64,000 bases of DNA from Begonia masoniana (lineage: Eukaryota > Streptophyta > Magnoliopsida > Cucurbitales > Begoniaceae), in NCBI GenBank assembly GCA_022432975.1, contig CM039506.1, positions 12,847,506 to 12,911,505 of the forward strand, written 5' to 3'. Positions 10,871 through 22,100 of this stretch are shown here, piece after piece. The position numbers and the translations under genes are program-made. Each line of letters begins with the position of its first letter. Position 1 is the stretch's first letter. The notes below the pieces were generated by a model. It had not been told where the DNA came from. It was given only the letters and a program-made list of their open reading frames with translations, and searched no databases.

Positions 10871-11200
10871 ACATGTGCGCAATATTCTTAACACTCCTTT
10901 AGATGATGCCCACCAGTATTGATTGAAAGATAGCGACAGTGCTCTAGACAAGATTTAAGAGGTTTTGAAGGAATATTTGAATGAGGTTTTGAAGGAATAT
11001 TTGAATGAGTTCATTCCCACTACTACAGCCACGTACTGTTCAGCATTGAACAAAGCCTTTAATTGGAAAACCGGCTAGTAGACGCATGAGCAGGGTGCGA
11101 AAGTAGTGCATTATCTCACAGAACCTCGCTTGCCCATAGCTCACACCCTTTTCCCAACACAGAAATGCAGCTTCTCCTGCTTTCACTCTCAATTTCAGGA
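10871..11200. other. Short host segment between MULE and copia element
   Basis: Originally continuous with the sequence left of 2267. The only structure seen is a two-copy 24-bp tandem repeat (about 10959-11006, unit starting GAGGTTTTGAAGG). No gene is supported. Confidence 0.5.
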
Positions 11201-12544
11201 GATGATTATCGATTTAATGTAAATTGTGATATGTGTTAGAATTAGATTTTATGCATTATATATTTATGAATATATATTGTGAATGTATGTTTTGCATGGC
11301 ATGAAATAGTGATCGAAATTAAGTCGGTTGTTTGGGTTAGGATTTTTTTTTAAAATTATGCATTTTTATCATATTTTTAATCTCGCGATGGAGATCTGAG
11401 ACTTCAAGGCCATGGATGGACTTTTCGTCAAAGATTTGATCTATTGACGAAAACAGATGATGTTGTCAAATCGGATATGAATTCACAAATTTGATTTGTG
11501 AATTTTTGATGCTGTTCATTTGGATGAGGCGGTCACGAAGACGACGAAGATTTAGATTCATAGTTTTATATTTATTTTAATTTTGGGCTTGTAATTTTAG
11601 AAATACCCAAAGGTCAACCCGGTCACTATTTCATTTATTTTATATGTTGATATAATTTGTTATATTGTCATGAATTCACATGTCATATAGATTATGCATG
11701 TTTAGGTTTATTTTAAATTTCTCACATGTCATGCATTTTATTTTATTTAAATTGCATAATGATTTAATAAAGAGTTTATTAAATAAATTAGTTTTAATTT
11801 GATTAAAACTAATATTGATTCATTTTAATGAATTATGTGAGAATATAAAAATAAAGTAATTTTTTAATTTGTTAAAAATTTACTTTATTTTTAGAAAATT
11901 CAAATAATTTGATTATTTGAAATTATTAATTTTATAATATGATTATAAGATTAATAATTAAGTATTGATAAATTAATATGATTAATTTATCGATACCAAT
12001 GAATATTTGATATTCGATAATCACTAATTCAAAATAATGAGTGGGAGCGGGAAGTTAGGTGTAACATCTCATGGTCTCCACTGTTGGCACAACACCGTGA
12101 GATCTAAGTGGGGCTCCGAGATGACTTTGATTTTCATCCTCCCTAAGGAGAGTGTTCACTTAGGTCAATACCAAGGTTGGTCTCCTAGTGATAGGATATG
12201 TGAAATGTATTTTATAATTGTCCGACCCTAAGGCGGCGATTATAAGTTAAGTTTCATAAATCCAAAACAGTGGGTCACACTCATGAAAATATAACTAAAT
12301 GTGTTAGTTATATTTTGACCAAAATTTTCGGTAAGTTAATAAATTTCGAAAATATGAGATATTTTGAGTAAATTTATTAATTGATAATATTTCTACCCTA
12401 AGGTGATTTATTATGTTATCGAGGCTATAATAGCATTTACATATTTTTGTGATTAGCATGTTCATGCATCATACTAGCATGCCATAACATTTTGAATTTT
12501 ATAGCATAAAATTAATTATAATTTTATTTATTTATTACAGCATC

Positions 12545-15500
12545 ATGTCTCAATTAATGATAAATTTGCTTGCGACTGAAAAGTTAGACGGCGACAATTT
12601 TGTTAAGTGGAAAATGAATATGAATCTCATTTTCGTGCATGACAACTTGAAATGTGTACTGATGGAGGAATGTCCTCCTACTCCTGTGACTAATACTCAA
12701 AGAGTTGAGAATCTCATGAAAAAAAACAAGTCAAACAAGAGAGGCTCAGACCTTCTAAAGCCCAAAGGAAAATGTTTCCATTGTGGGATAGATGGTCATT
12801 GGAAGAGAAACTGCAAGCAGTATCTCGAGGAGCTTGAAAAGAAAAGGAGTAAATTTGATTTACTAGTTACTGAATCTTGTTTGGTAGAAAGTGATTTATC
12901 ACCCTGGATAATTGATTCAGGAGCGACTAATCATGTTTGTTGTTCTTTGCATATGCTAAACTCCTACAGGAGACTAGCTGATGAAGAGTTTACTCTCAGA
13001 GTTGGTAACGGAGCAGTAGTTTCAGCTTCAGCAGTGGGAGAATCCAAAATTTATTTCGAGAACAATAAATATTTGTTTTTAGAAAACATTTATTTTATTC
13101 CAGGGTTTACTAGAAACCTCATTTCTGTTTCTCGAATAATTGAACAATTATATGCTATTTCTTTTAATAATAATTCAGTTATTATTTCTCGAAATGGTTT
13201 AAATATTTGTTCAGGCTCTATGGAAAATGGGCTTTATATGATAAGACCCATTATAAATTCATCACTGTTGAATACTGAAATGTTCAAAGTTGAATTGCCT
13301 AAATCCAAGAAGCAAAAGATTTCTCATACTGATGATACATATCTTTGGCACCTACGACTTGGTCATATTAATCTTGATAGAATTAACAGACTTGTTAAGG
13401 ATGGTCCTTTAAAAGATCTAACCGTTGGATCTTTACCTGTTTGTGAATCATGTCTAGAAGGTAAAATGACCAAGAGGTCCTTTATTGGAAAGGGTCAAAG
13501 GGCTCAAGAAACACTTGAACTCATACATTCAGATGTATGTGGCCCAATATCTATACGGGCCAGAGGTGGCTATGAGTACTTTGTGACATTCATAGATGAT
13601 TACTCAAGATATGGATATACTTACCTGATTCAGTTTAAATCTGAAACTTTTAGAAAGTTTCAAGATTTTAAAGCTGAAGTTGAGAACAAATTAGGTAAGA
13701 CAATCAAGTGTCTTCGATCAGATCGAGGTGGTGAGTACCTTGATAGTGAATTCAAGGATTATCTGTTAGAAAATGGGATAGTATTCCAACTAACAGCACC
13801 AGGCACGCCTCAGCAAAATGGTGTTGCTGAAAGAAGAAATCGAACATTGCTTAATATGGTAAGATCCATGATGAGCTATTCCTCTCTTCCAAAATCGTTT
13901 TGGGGTTATGCTTTACAAACAGCAACCTACATAGTTAATGTAGTTCCATCTAAGTCTATACCTAATACACCCTTAGAGTTGTGGAGTGGTCACAAACCTA
14001 GTTTGAGACACTTTCGCATATGGGGTTGTCCAGCACATGTGCTAGTAGGTAAGACCGGGAAGTTGGAACCAAGAACTGAGGTTTGCTTGTTTGTTGGATA
14101 TGCAGTAGGCACGAGAGGAGGTTTGTTTTATAGTCCTCAGGATAATAAGGTATTTGTATCGACAAATGCCACATTTCTTGAACATGACTATATAACAAAT
14201 TACAAACCTCATAGTAAGATTGTCTTACAAGAGATTCAATCTGACCAGGTTAGACCGGTTACAACAACAGTTGTTGATCCACAAGTTACAAGAAACACCA
14301 CTCTTTCTAGTCAACCTATCATTACACTTCGTCGTAGCGATAGGGTAGTGCGACTACCATCTCGATATCGACACGATGGTGAAGCACAAGTTGCTATCAC
14401 CGATGATGGGAAGGATGATCCATTGACATATAGATGTGCAATGGAAGACTCTGACAAAGAAGCATGGCTTGAAGCTATGAAACTTGAAATGGAATCTATG
14501 TATTCCAACTCAGTCTGGGATCTTGTAGATTTACCTGAAGGGGTAAAACCCATTGGGTGTAAATGGATCTACAAGAGGAAACTTGGAATAGACGGGAATG
14601 TGGAGACATTCAAAGCTAGACTGGTGGCTAAGGGTTATACCCAAAAAGAAGGGATTGACTATGAAGAAACCTTCTCACCAGTAGCAATGCTTAAGTCTAT
14701 TCGTATTCTGCTTTCCATAGCTGCTCATTATGATTATGAGATTTGGCAGATGGACGTCAAGACAGCTTTTTTGAATGGCTATCTTGAGGAGACTATCTAT
14801 ATGGAGCAGCCAGAGGGTTTCATAGCACAGGATGCAAAACAAAAGGTTTGTAAATTGCATAGGTCTATTTATGGACTCAAGCAAGCATCCAGGTCATGGA
14901 ATATGAGATTTGATGATGCGATCAAATCTTATGGATTTGTGCAATGTCTTGATGAGTCTTGTGTATACAAGCTCTTCAAGGAGAAGCAAGTGGTTTTTCT
15001 AATTCTTTATGTCGATGATATTCTACTTATTGGGAATAATGTAGGATTATTATCAGACATAAAAGCTTGGTTGGCTAAGCAATTCCAAATGAAAGATTTG
15101 GGAGAAGCGAGCTATATTCTTGGGATTCGTTTATTTAGAGATCGTAAGAATAAGTTGTTAGCCTTGTCTCAGGCATTGTATATTGACAAGATGCTTGTCA
15201 GATATTCAATGCAGAACTCCAAGAAAGGTAATTTACCTTCTCGTCATGGAGTTACTCTTTCTAAGAAGCAGTGTCCTGACACGCCTCAAAAGGAAGAGGA
15301 TATGAGACGCTATCCATATGCATCAGCAGTTGGTAGCTTGATGTATGCTATGTTATGCACAAGACCTGACATTTGCTATGCAGTAGGGATAGTTAGCCGT
15401 TTTCAGTCTAATCCAGGATTAGATCACTGGATAGCAGTCAAGCACATTCTCAAGTATCTTAGGAGAACGAGAAATTATATGCTTGTATATTCTGGTAGGG

Positions 15501-15994
15501 ATTTGATTCCTACAGGATATACAGATTCTGATTTTCAATCTGATATAGATGATCGAAAGTCGATATCTGGATCAGTATTTACTCTTGGTGGTGGAGCCAT
15601 TGTTTGGAGAAGTACCAAACAAGGAGGAGTTTCTGACTCGACTATGGAAGCCGAGTACATAGTTGCTTCAGAAGCAGCTAAAGAAGCTGTTTGGCTCCGC
15701 AAGTTCTTTAGTGATCTGGAAGTTGTTCCAGATATAAATAAATCACTCACACTTTATTGTGATAATAGTGGTGCAGTGGCGAATTCTAAAGAACCGAGAA
15801 GCCACAAAAGATCAAAGTATATAGAAAGAAAATATCATCTGATTAGAGAGATCGTGCAACGTGGAGACGTCGCCGTTTTGAAGATTCCAACCACTGAGAA
15901 TCTTGCAGATCCCTTCACAAAGACATTGCCTGCAAAGAGTTTTGATAAACATCTTGAAGGACTAGGGATTAGAGACATGTCTCATTTGCTTTAG
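12545..15994 (+). CDS. Copia gag-pol polyprotein, gag shortened
   Basis: One open frame of 1149 codons. Order: a short gag start with [14 protein letters not shown], a CCHC knuckle ([14 protein letters not shown], about residues 77-90), protease ([12 protein letters not shown], about 122-133), GAG-pre-integrase ([15 protein letters not shown]), integrase core with [17 protein letters not shown] and [12 protein letters not shown], reverse transcriptase with YVDDILLIG (about 822), and RNase H with [14 protein letters not shown] and DPFTKTLP near the end. This protein would make and integrate element cDNA. Only about 50 residues separate the gag start motif from the knuckle region, so most of the usual capsid domain is missing, in frame. 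The rest shows no stop or frameshift. Lineage looks Tork/Ikeros-like, from general resemblance only. Confidence 0.93.
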   Translation: MSQLMINLLATEKLDGDNFVKWKMNMNLIFVHDNLKCVLMEECPPTPVTNTQRVENLMKKNKSNKRGSDLLKPKGKCFHCGIDGHWKRNCKQYLEELEKKRSKFDLLVTESCLVESDLSPWIIDSGATNHVCCSLHMLNSYRRLADEEFTLRVGNGAVVSASAVGESKIYFENNKYLFLENIYFIPGFTRNLISVSRIIEQLYAISFNNNSVIISRNGLNICSGSMENGLYMIRPIINSSLLNTEMFKVELPKSKKQKISHTDDTYLWHLRLGHINLDRINRLVKDGPLKDLTVGSLPVCESCLEGKMTKRSFIGKGQRAQETLELIHSDVCGPISIRARGGYEYFVTFIDDYSRYGYTYLIQFKSETFRKFQDFKAEVENKLGKTIKCLRSDRGGEYLDSEFKDYLLENGIVFQLTAPGTPQQNGVAERRNRTLLNMVRSMMSYSSLPKSFWGYALQTATYIVNVVPSKSIPNTPLELWSGHKPSLRHFRIWGCPAHVLVGKTGKLEPRTEVCLFVGYAVGTRGGLFYSPQDNKVFVSTNATFLEHDYITNYKPHSKIVLQEIQSDQVRPVTTTVVDPQVTRNTTLSSQPIITLRRSDRVVRLPSRYRHDGEAQVAITDDGKDDPLTYRCAMEDSDKEAWLEAMKLEMESMYSNSVWDLVDLPEGVKPIGCKWIYKRKLGIDGNVETFKARLVAKGYTQKEGIDYEETFSPVAMLKSIRILLSIAAHYDYEIWQMDVKTAFLNGYLEETIYMEQPEGFIAQDAKQKVCKLHRSIYGLKQASRSWNMRFDDAIKSYGFVQCLDESCVYKLFKEKQVVFLILYVDDILLIGNNVGLLSDIKAWLAKQFQMKDLGEASYILGIRLFRDRKNKLLALSQALYIDKMLVRYSMQNSKKGNLPSRHGVTLSKKQCPDTPQKEEDMRRYPYASAVGSLMYAMLCTRPDICYAVGIVSRFQSNPGLDHWIAVKHILKYLRRTRNYMLVYSGRDLIPTGYTDSDFQSDIDDRKSISGSVFTLGGGAIVWRSTKQGGVSDSTMEAEYIVASEAAKEAVWLRKFFSDLEVVPDINKSLTLYCDNSGAVANSKEPRSHKRSKYIERKYHLIREIVQRGDVAVLKIPTTENLADPFTKTLPAKSFDKHLEGLGIRDMSHLL

Positions 15995-16008
15995 GGCAAG
16001 TGGGAGAT

Positions 16009-17990
16009 TGTTGGGAATAATGTGCCCAACAAGCAAATGTTATGACCATTTTTATTGTTGTAATTAATAAATAAATTTTATGATTAATTTTTATGTTTGC
16101 ATTATTCGATATGCTTTATAAATTCAAAGAAAATCCTTGATTATTTATGCAATTTTAAATTTACATATATGCTGATATATGTGGGATTAAATTTAAAAAG
16201 AAATAATCACAATAGTCCATGACTTATATTTGAAGTAAAGGATCTTCAAATTAATAAAGTCATAAATACAGTTCACTTCATTGAGAACGTGTAGTCATAT
16301 CCCGACTATATATGTAGTGACATAAAGTGATTGTATTTTATATAATATGATTATATAGGATTGGACCAGATGAAATTATATTGTTCTTATAATATCCGTT
16401 GAATGAAGAACAATTAATTTTATCATAATGATGGTCATATATGTATGATCTTAATTCATTGTATTTAGTAGACTCCTATTTCATTATAATTTATTCTTTG
16501 ATTTACTCGGTACAGTTTTGTATGAGTTGCATTACATAAACCTTGTATTTTGAGAATAAATTAAATGAGTAGCTGGGAATGCTAACATTGATACAATGAA
16601 ATCCATAATACAAGATTCCCTTGTTTGTTAGTTCAGGGATTGAATAATTAGTGCACAAATTCATAAATGTTATGAATTAATTATTCAATCAAGAACTAAT
16701 GGTAGTCAAGGATAAAAATGTAATATGAGAGGTTAACGGATTTTATACCTAGCTCTATTACGAATCTTAATGGCGGATTAATACATATGTAATAACTATA
16801 TCAATGGACATTACTTTGAGTAAATATATTCTATAGTTCTAAGAGTGCAACTCTAGGTATTTAGTGGAATTACTCTAAAGTTAATAATTGTGTTATTTAA
16901 TATAAAGAGTTTATATTAATTAACAAATATTATTGGAGCTTAGAACTATAGGTCCATCGGTCCCTCTGTTATCTTATATCACTATTTAATTTCCATGTTA
17001 TAAGAATAAATATATAAATGATTAATAATGATTAATCATTTATAAACACTCAAATGAATATATTGTTATTCAAAATATATAAATAGTTTTTATATTTTGA
17101 ATTCAAAATAAAATATCTATGAAATATTTTTAAGGGATTTGAATTAGATTTGAAGAATCTCATCAGATGAGATTTGAATTAGATTTAAAGAATCTCATCA
17201 GATGAGATTTGATCTTCAAATTTAAAGTGGTTATGTAACAAACTATCAAATCAGATTTTTGAAATTTGAATAAAAGTAGATCTGGAAAATCTGATTACAT
17301 TAGATTCGATCTACAATTGACTTATAGTTTGTTTACTATTTAAAAGTAGATCTAAAGAATCTCATAAGATGAGATTATCTTGAAAAGTAGTTTTCATAAA
17401 TATATTCTAAAAACTGTTTTTAGATTATATGATTAATAGATAAATTTGATTTATTAGATAAATCAACTGCAAATCAAATTAGATTTGATTAGATAAGATT
17501 TATTTTATTAAAAAATTAGTTTTTATTAAAATAAATCTGAAAATTAATTTTAATAATAGATTTATAAAATTGTCAAATGTGATTTGACAGATGAACACGA
17601 ACGACGGTGAACGACCGAGAAACAAATCCCTAGAGAGAAAATGTGTGACCTTTCCGTATTCGGTTTTAGAAAACTGTTTTCTAAGATCGAAGAGAGACGT
17701 CTCATGTGTTGAGAACACGTCTCTCCACAAATATATGAGTGTGTTATTATTGTAAGAGAGACGCCCACACGTCAGGAGATTTAAGTGTAAAGATCTTCAG
17801 AGAAGACTCGACGGTATCAAAGTCTTCGGGAAAAACACCTGATCCTGAGTTAAAGCTGTTAAGATCAGACGGGAGTACCTGAGTAAAAGCGTTGCTCCAA
17901 AAAGGTATCTTCTTTATTATTTCAGAATCTAAATTCTAATAATTTTTCTTAATGTAAATTGTTTATATTTTGAAAAATTACATATTTCTC
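16009..17990 (+). repeat. 3' LTR of the copia element
   Basis: Starts TGTTGGGAATAATG right after the polypurine tract. A diverged relative of the first 1.5 kb lies at 43891-45500, sharing blocks such as ATTTATTCTTTGATTTACTC and TTCTAAGAGTGCAACT. The 3' boundary is uncertain because no partner LTR is available for comparison. No genes are inside; minus-strand frames near 17500-17770 lack family signatures. Confidence 0.75.
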
Positions 17991-18321
17991 AAAAATAATT
18001 TCTTTTAGACTAACGATCCAATTTATGGTTTTTTGATGATTTTAAAATAGTTTTAAAGTCACAGGGTAACGCATGTCACTGTTATTATGAATAATAGTGA
18101 ATTCCGCCATACGTAGGAACCTCGAAAACCAACAGAAAGAGCGAGGAAATATTCCAGTACTGGCACCAAAAGAAAAGCTACTCCAGTCTAGCCTGTTCTT
18201 ATAGCAGTCATGAGCGGATGAGCATATCCAAAAACCATTCTGAAATTCCGAAATAAAATCTTCGACAAAAAATTCACAGTGAAAACGGAATTGTTCGAAA
18301 CGAGTAGTGTGATTTACATAC

Positions 18322-18348
18322 ACGAGCTCTGGAAAGAATCGATTCCAT
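18322..18348 (-). other. Possible first exon of a divergent gene
   Basis: On the minus strand, ATG at 18348 opens MESILSRAR and meets a consensus-like donor CGT|GTATGT at 18322/18321. A TATATAAA-type box lies about 100 bp upstream (18448-18457), facing the same way. The peptide looks like the start of an organellar targeting sequence. No second exon could be tied to it before the copia LTR at about 17990. It might be the start of a gene disrupted or stretched by the elements to the left; the evidence is thin. Confidence 0.3.
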
Positions 18349-18447
18349 TGAGGTGTAAGCGAGGAAGTGATCGATCTTTCGTGAGAGTAGCTAGGTCGAA
18401 AGGCAGAGAGGGAAGGTAACAGAGCTAACAGCGATGGCGGGGGAGAA

Positions 18448-18457
18448 TTTATATAGG
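18448..18457 (-). promoter_or_regulatory. TATA-like box of the possible divergent gene
   Basis: The minus strand reads CCTATATAAA, about 100 bp before the ATG at 18348. It sits in a GC-richer stretch (18430-18540) between the divergent start and the MRL1 leader, suggesting a shared intergenic promoter. Confidence 0.4.
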
Positions 18458-18728
18458 CTTTGGTTCGACTGGGTTGGGAACGGTTGGGCTTGCCGCCGTT
18501 GTTCCGATCCGAAACGGTGCGTTTCGCTCTTTGAACTGCGGCTCAAGATAGCTGGCTAACAGAAAACAAATGATTTAAAATCAAGCATTGTGCCACGTCA
18601 TCCAACATGTGGATCAGCGAGCCCCAACTGAACGCCATAACCTCCTCTCCTTGCTCAGCATTCTATCCTCAACACTAGCATTTCATCTCTTTCAGTTTTC
18701 TTCTCTTTCTTCTTCTTCATCTTCTAGG

Positions 18729-19132
18729 GAGAGAAAGGTCAGTGCTGGGAAGATTAGAGAGGTTTTTTTGTTTTAATATCTGCTTCGGGAATTGTTTCTC
18801 TTGATGAATGTTGCCATTAATGTGCCTGAGATGTTTACGTTTATTTGTAGTTTTAAATTTTCTTTTTGGTTTTTACTTTTTATATTTTGAAGCTGAGTTC
18901 TTTTGTTCTAACGACTGTTCGGTGCGATCGTCGAACTCAGATTTTGGATTTTGACGCAAATTATACCTCATGAAAGAGGAAAAAAAAAACTCTTTTATTC
19001 TCGTGCCCATAGACTCTCTACGCACTTACAAAAATCAAATATATCATTAGCAACTGTGAATCTAGAGTTGAAAACTTGAAATAGTTTAGAGTTGAGTTCC
19101 ATAAAAAATAAACAGAGCATATGTTGTTGATT
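18729..19132 (+). repeat. Upstream copy of MRL1 exon-1 end/intron-1 start
   Basis: Nearly identical to 19448-19852 over about 404 bp. It contains GAGAGAAAG followed by the same GTCAGT donor that ends coding exon 1, but lies before the MRL1 start codon. A polypyrimidine-rich acceptor (TTATTCTTCTTCAG, ending 19155) sits four bases before the MRL1 ATG, so this copy could form a leader intron. Confidence 0.9.
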
Positions 19133-19159
19133 TATTCATTCTTATTCTTCTTCAGTTCC

Positions 19160-22100
19160 ATGGATGTGAGCTTCTCTGCTAAGCCACGGACACTTTCTTT
19201 AACTTCCTGTCCTTCTTTCTCACCGTCCAAGCTCACCACCATCCGTAGACAGTTTCTAGGCTCTTCTCAAAGTCTCAGACCATCGATTGGTCTCCACTCT
19301 CGACGAAAATCCAGCGGTCTGCGTGATGCTCATCCTCCTCTAGTTCGAGCTTCCTTGGACTTTAATTCAATTCTCAATGCTGTTGCGGTAGTAACTTTCT
19401 CTGCGGTTTCTGTTGTTTACTGGAGCCATTGCAACAGAAAGGAGAATGAGAGAAAGGTCAGTGCTGGGAAGATTAGAGAGGTTTTTTTGTTTTAATATCT
19501 GCTTCGGGAATTGTTTCTCTTGATGAATGTTGCCATTAATGTGCCTGAGATGTTTACGTTTAATTTGTAGTTTTAAATTTTCTTTTTGGTTTTTACTTTT
19601 TATATTTTTGAAGCTGAGTTCTTTTGTTCTAACGACTGTTCGGTGCGATCGTCGAACTCAGATTTTGGATTTTGACGGCAAATTATACCTCATGAAAGAG
19701 GAAAAAAAAAACTCTTTTATTCTCGTGCCCATACTCTCTACGCACTTACAAAAATCAAATATATCATTAGCAACTGTGAATCTAGAGTTGAAAACTTGAA
19801 ATAGTTTAGAGTTGAGTTCCATAAAAAATAAACAGAGCATATGTTGTTGATTGATAAATTTCATTTTGTACCAGGATAAACACTGGCGTACACTTTAGTG
19901 TCGACTTTTTTTTTTTAAATCGCTTAATTCATCAGGTACACTGTCCTTTCTTTTCCATAATCCAATTTTAAGTTCAAGACAAAAATGCTTAATGGGTGAA
20001 AATGATTGATACGTTGTAGATATTGCTTGGTGCAAAAACTTTCTATTTTGGTGTGGCATTCTGAGTTTTTTATTTGCATATAGCTCTTGTTGGGTCTTGT
20101 CTAGCCAAAATTATTTTAATTTTACTGACAAACTTCAATAATATTATTAATTTACTTGTATTTGTGCGGATCATAGGTTTCCCAAATGCCAAATCTTGCA
20201 TCATCTCAACTTGGAAGAGCCATCAACTGGTTTGTTGAGAGTGATAGTCCAGGTCCTGGAGACCGTCGCGACGAGAACTTTTCTGAAAAATATTGTGTGT
20301 TGAGGAAAAGAATTGAAGAGAACATCTTTTCCAGGAAAGAAGAGGCGGTACTGCAGTTTCAGAATTCTGCTGCAATCCAAGAAGATGGTTGCTCAATTAA
20401 AACTTTACACATCCCTGGTTCTGATATTCATGATTCTAATGATAGTGAATCAATAATATCAATCAAACTTGAAACTATTGATCCGTCAGTCCCTCCAATG
20501 GGAATGGAATCTAGTGTCCTAAAGCCTCTTATTTTCGCTGAACGCATTACTAGCTTGAAATTGGAACAATCTCATGAAGAAATCAAATTATTTGCCGACT
20601 TGCCTTCCTTAACTGACGGAAGTAATTTTAGCCCTTCTTCGTTTGCTGTAAACAGTACTCTTGCTCAGGTTATGGAACAGTGCTACACAGAGAATGAACC
20701 AATCAGAAAGGGCCAATCAACTAGTGCTGACTCTCTTTTTGGAGTATCAACTAGAGAAGATATTTATACATTTTATGAGGCAAATGCAAATTCTGGTGGC
20801 CAAAGAACACATTCATATACTTCTTTAACCAATAATTCTGGATTTTCTAAATTGAGGGCTAATTCTGCTTTCCAAGAAGCAGACTTGACAGTGCATGTTT
20901 CTCTTCAGACAGATGGTAATATTATCAAAGATATATGATAATCTGTTGAATTTAAATTTTTGTTGTACTTCAGTTTAAATGATATTCTCTTCTTTCAACC
21001 ATTTCATGCATGTGTGATGCCTGCTATTTTAATAAATATTCGTACCTTCTTTTTGATAATGATATATGAACAATATTTGTGATGCAGGCCAGGATAAAAG
21101 AAATATAAATGTTGCAAGTTTTAAGGACAATCTTCCACGGGGAATAAAAAAGTCAGGAGAAGGTACTGGGTTTTCAAGCGGTAATGAAATAGCACAGCTG
21201 ATGCAAAAAAGTAATGAGCTTTTGCATGAGTTGCCTCACCCAAATGGAGTACACATCAATGAGAAAAGGCAGCCGACAGAGCAGTTAAGAACCTACCATC
21301 GTTTGCTAAAAGAGGGGAGGTACTTTTGTTTTTCTTTTTTTTGTTCATGGCATAATTCTCCTTATGGAAATCCCATTCCTCCCCAAAAGAGCAGTGAAAT
21401 GGATATATCATAGTCACTTACATTTACTATTGGTTCTTTCTGTTAAGGTTAAGAGACTGTGTAGAATTACTTGAAGAAATGGATAGACTGGGATTTTTAG
21501 ACATGAATAAGGTATGATTTAAATTTTTTGTTGTCATTGTTTATGGAAATTTTTGTCTAATCAAATAAATTCTATACACAGATATATCATGGAAGGTTTT
21601 TTGATAGTTGTAAAAGTAAAAGGGCAGTTGAAGAAGCCTTTCGTTTCAGCAACTTGATTCACAGCCGAACGCTGAGTACATATAACATGCTTATGTCTGT
21701 TTGTGCAAGTTCTCAGGATTCTGAGGGTAATTTCATACATTTTTTTTTAATCTGTGTCCGAAAATATTGTTTGGTCCTTATGCGTTAAGATTGATTTCTA
21801 ATACTAGGTTTTATGATTTTTCTGTTTAGGGGCTTTTCAAGTTATGCGACAAGTCCAGAAATCTGGAATGAAAGCTGATTGTAAACTTTACACTACTTTA
21901 ATCTCAACATGTGCAAAATGTGGAAAAGTTGAGGCAATGTTTGAAGTAAGTTTCTGTTCTTTGTTTCTATTTGTTCAAGCTCTCTATCTTAGAATTTTTT
22001 TTTTGATATGTTTGAATTTTGTATACTCCATCGGCTTTCTTTTGTTGCATAGGCAAGCACTTACTATGTATATAACGAACTGTAATATTTTTGTGTACCT

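Larger units (their letters stand above)
11200..17990 (+). mobile_element. Ty1/copia retrotransposon, 5' LTR not recognisable
   Basis: Contains a long AT-rich leader (about 11200-12544), a complete copia polyprotein frame (12545-15994), a polypurine tract (AGGGCAAGTGGGAGAT, 15993-16008) and a 3' LTR starting TGTTGGGAATAATG at 16009. No copy of that LTR start occurs upstream, and no tRNA-Met primer site was found between 10871 and 12544, so the 5' end seems truncated. Both outer limits are approximate and no target duplication could be identified. Confidence 0.85.

Noticed and set aside
18042..18323. 94-codon minus-strand frame near MRL1
   Set aside because: No family signature; more likely intron sequence of the putative divergent gene, whose donor is at 18321.
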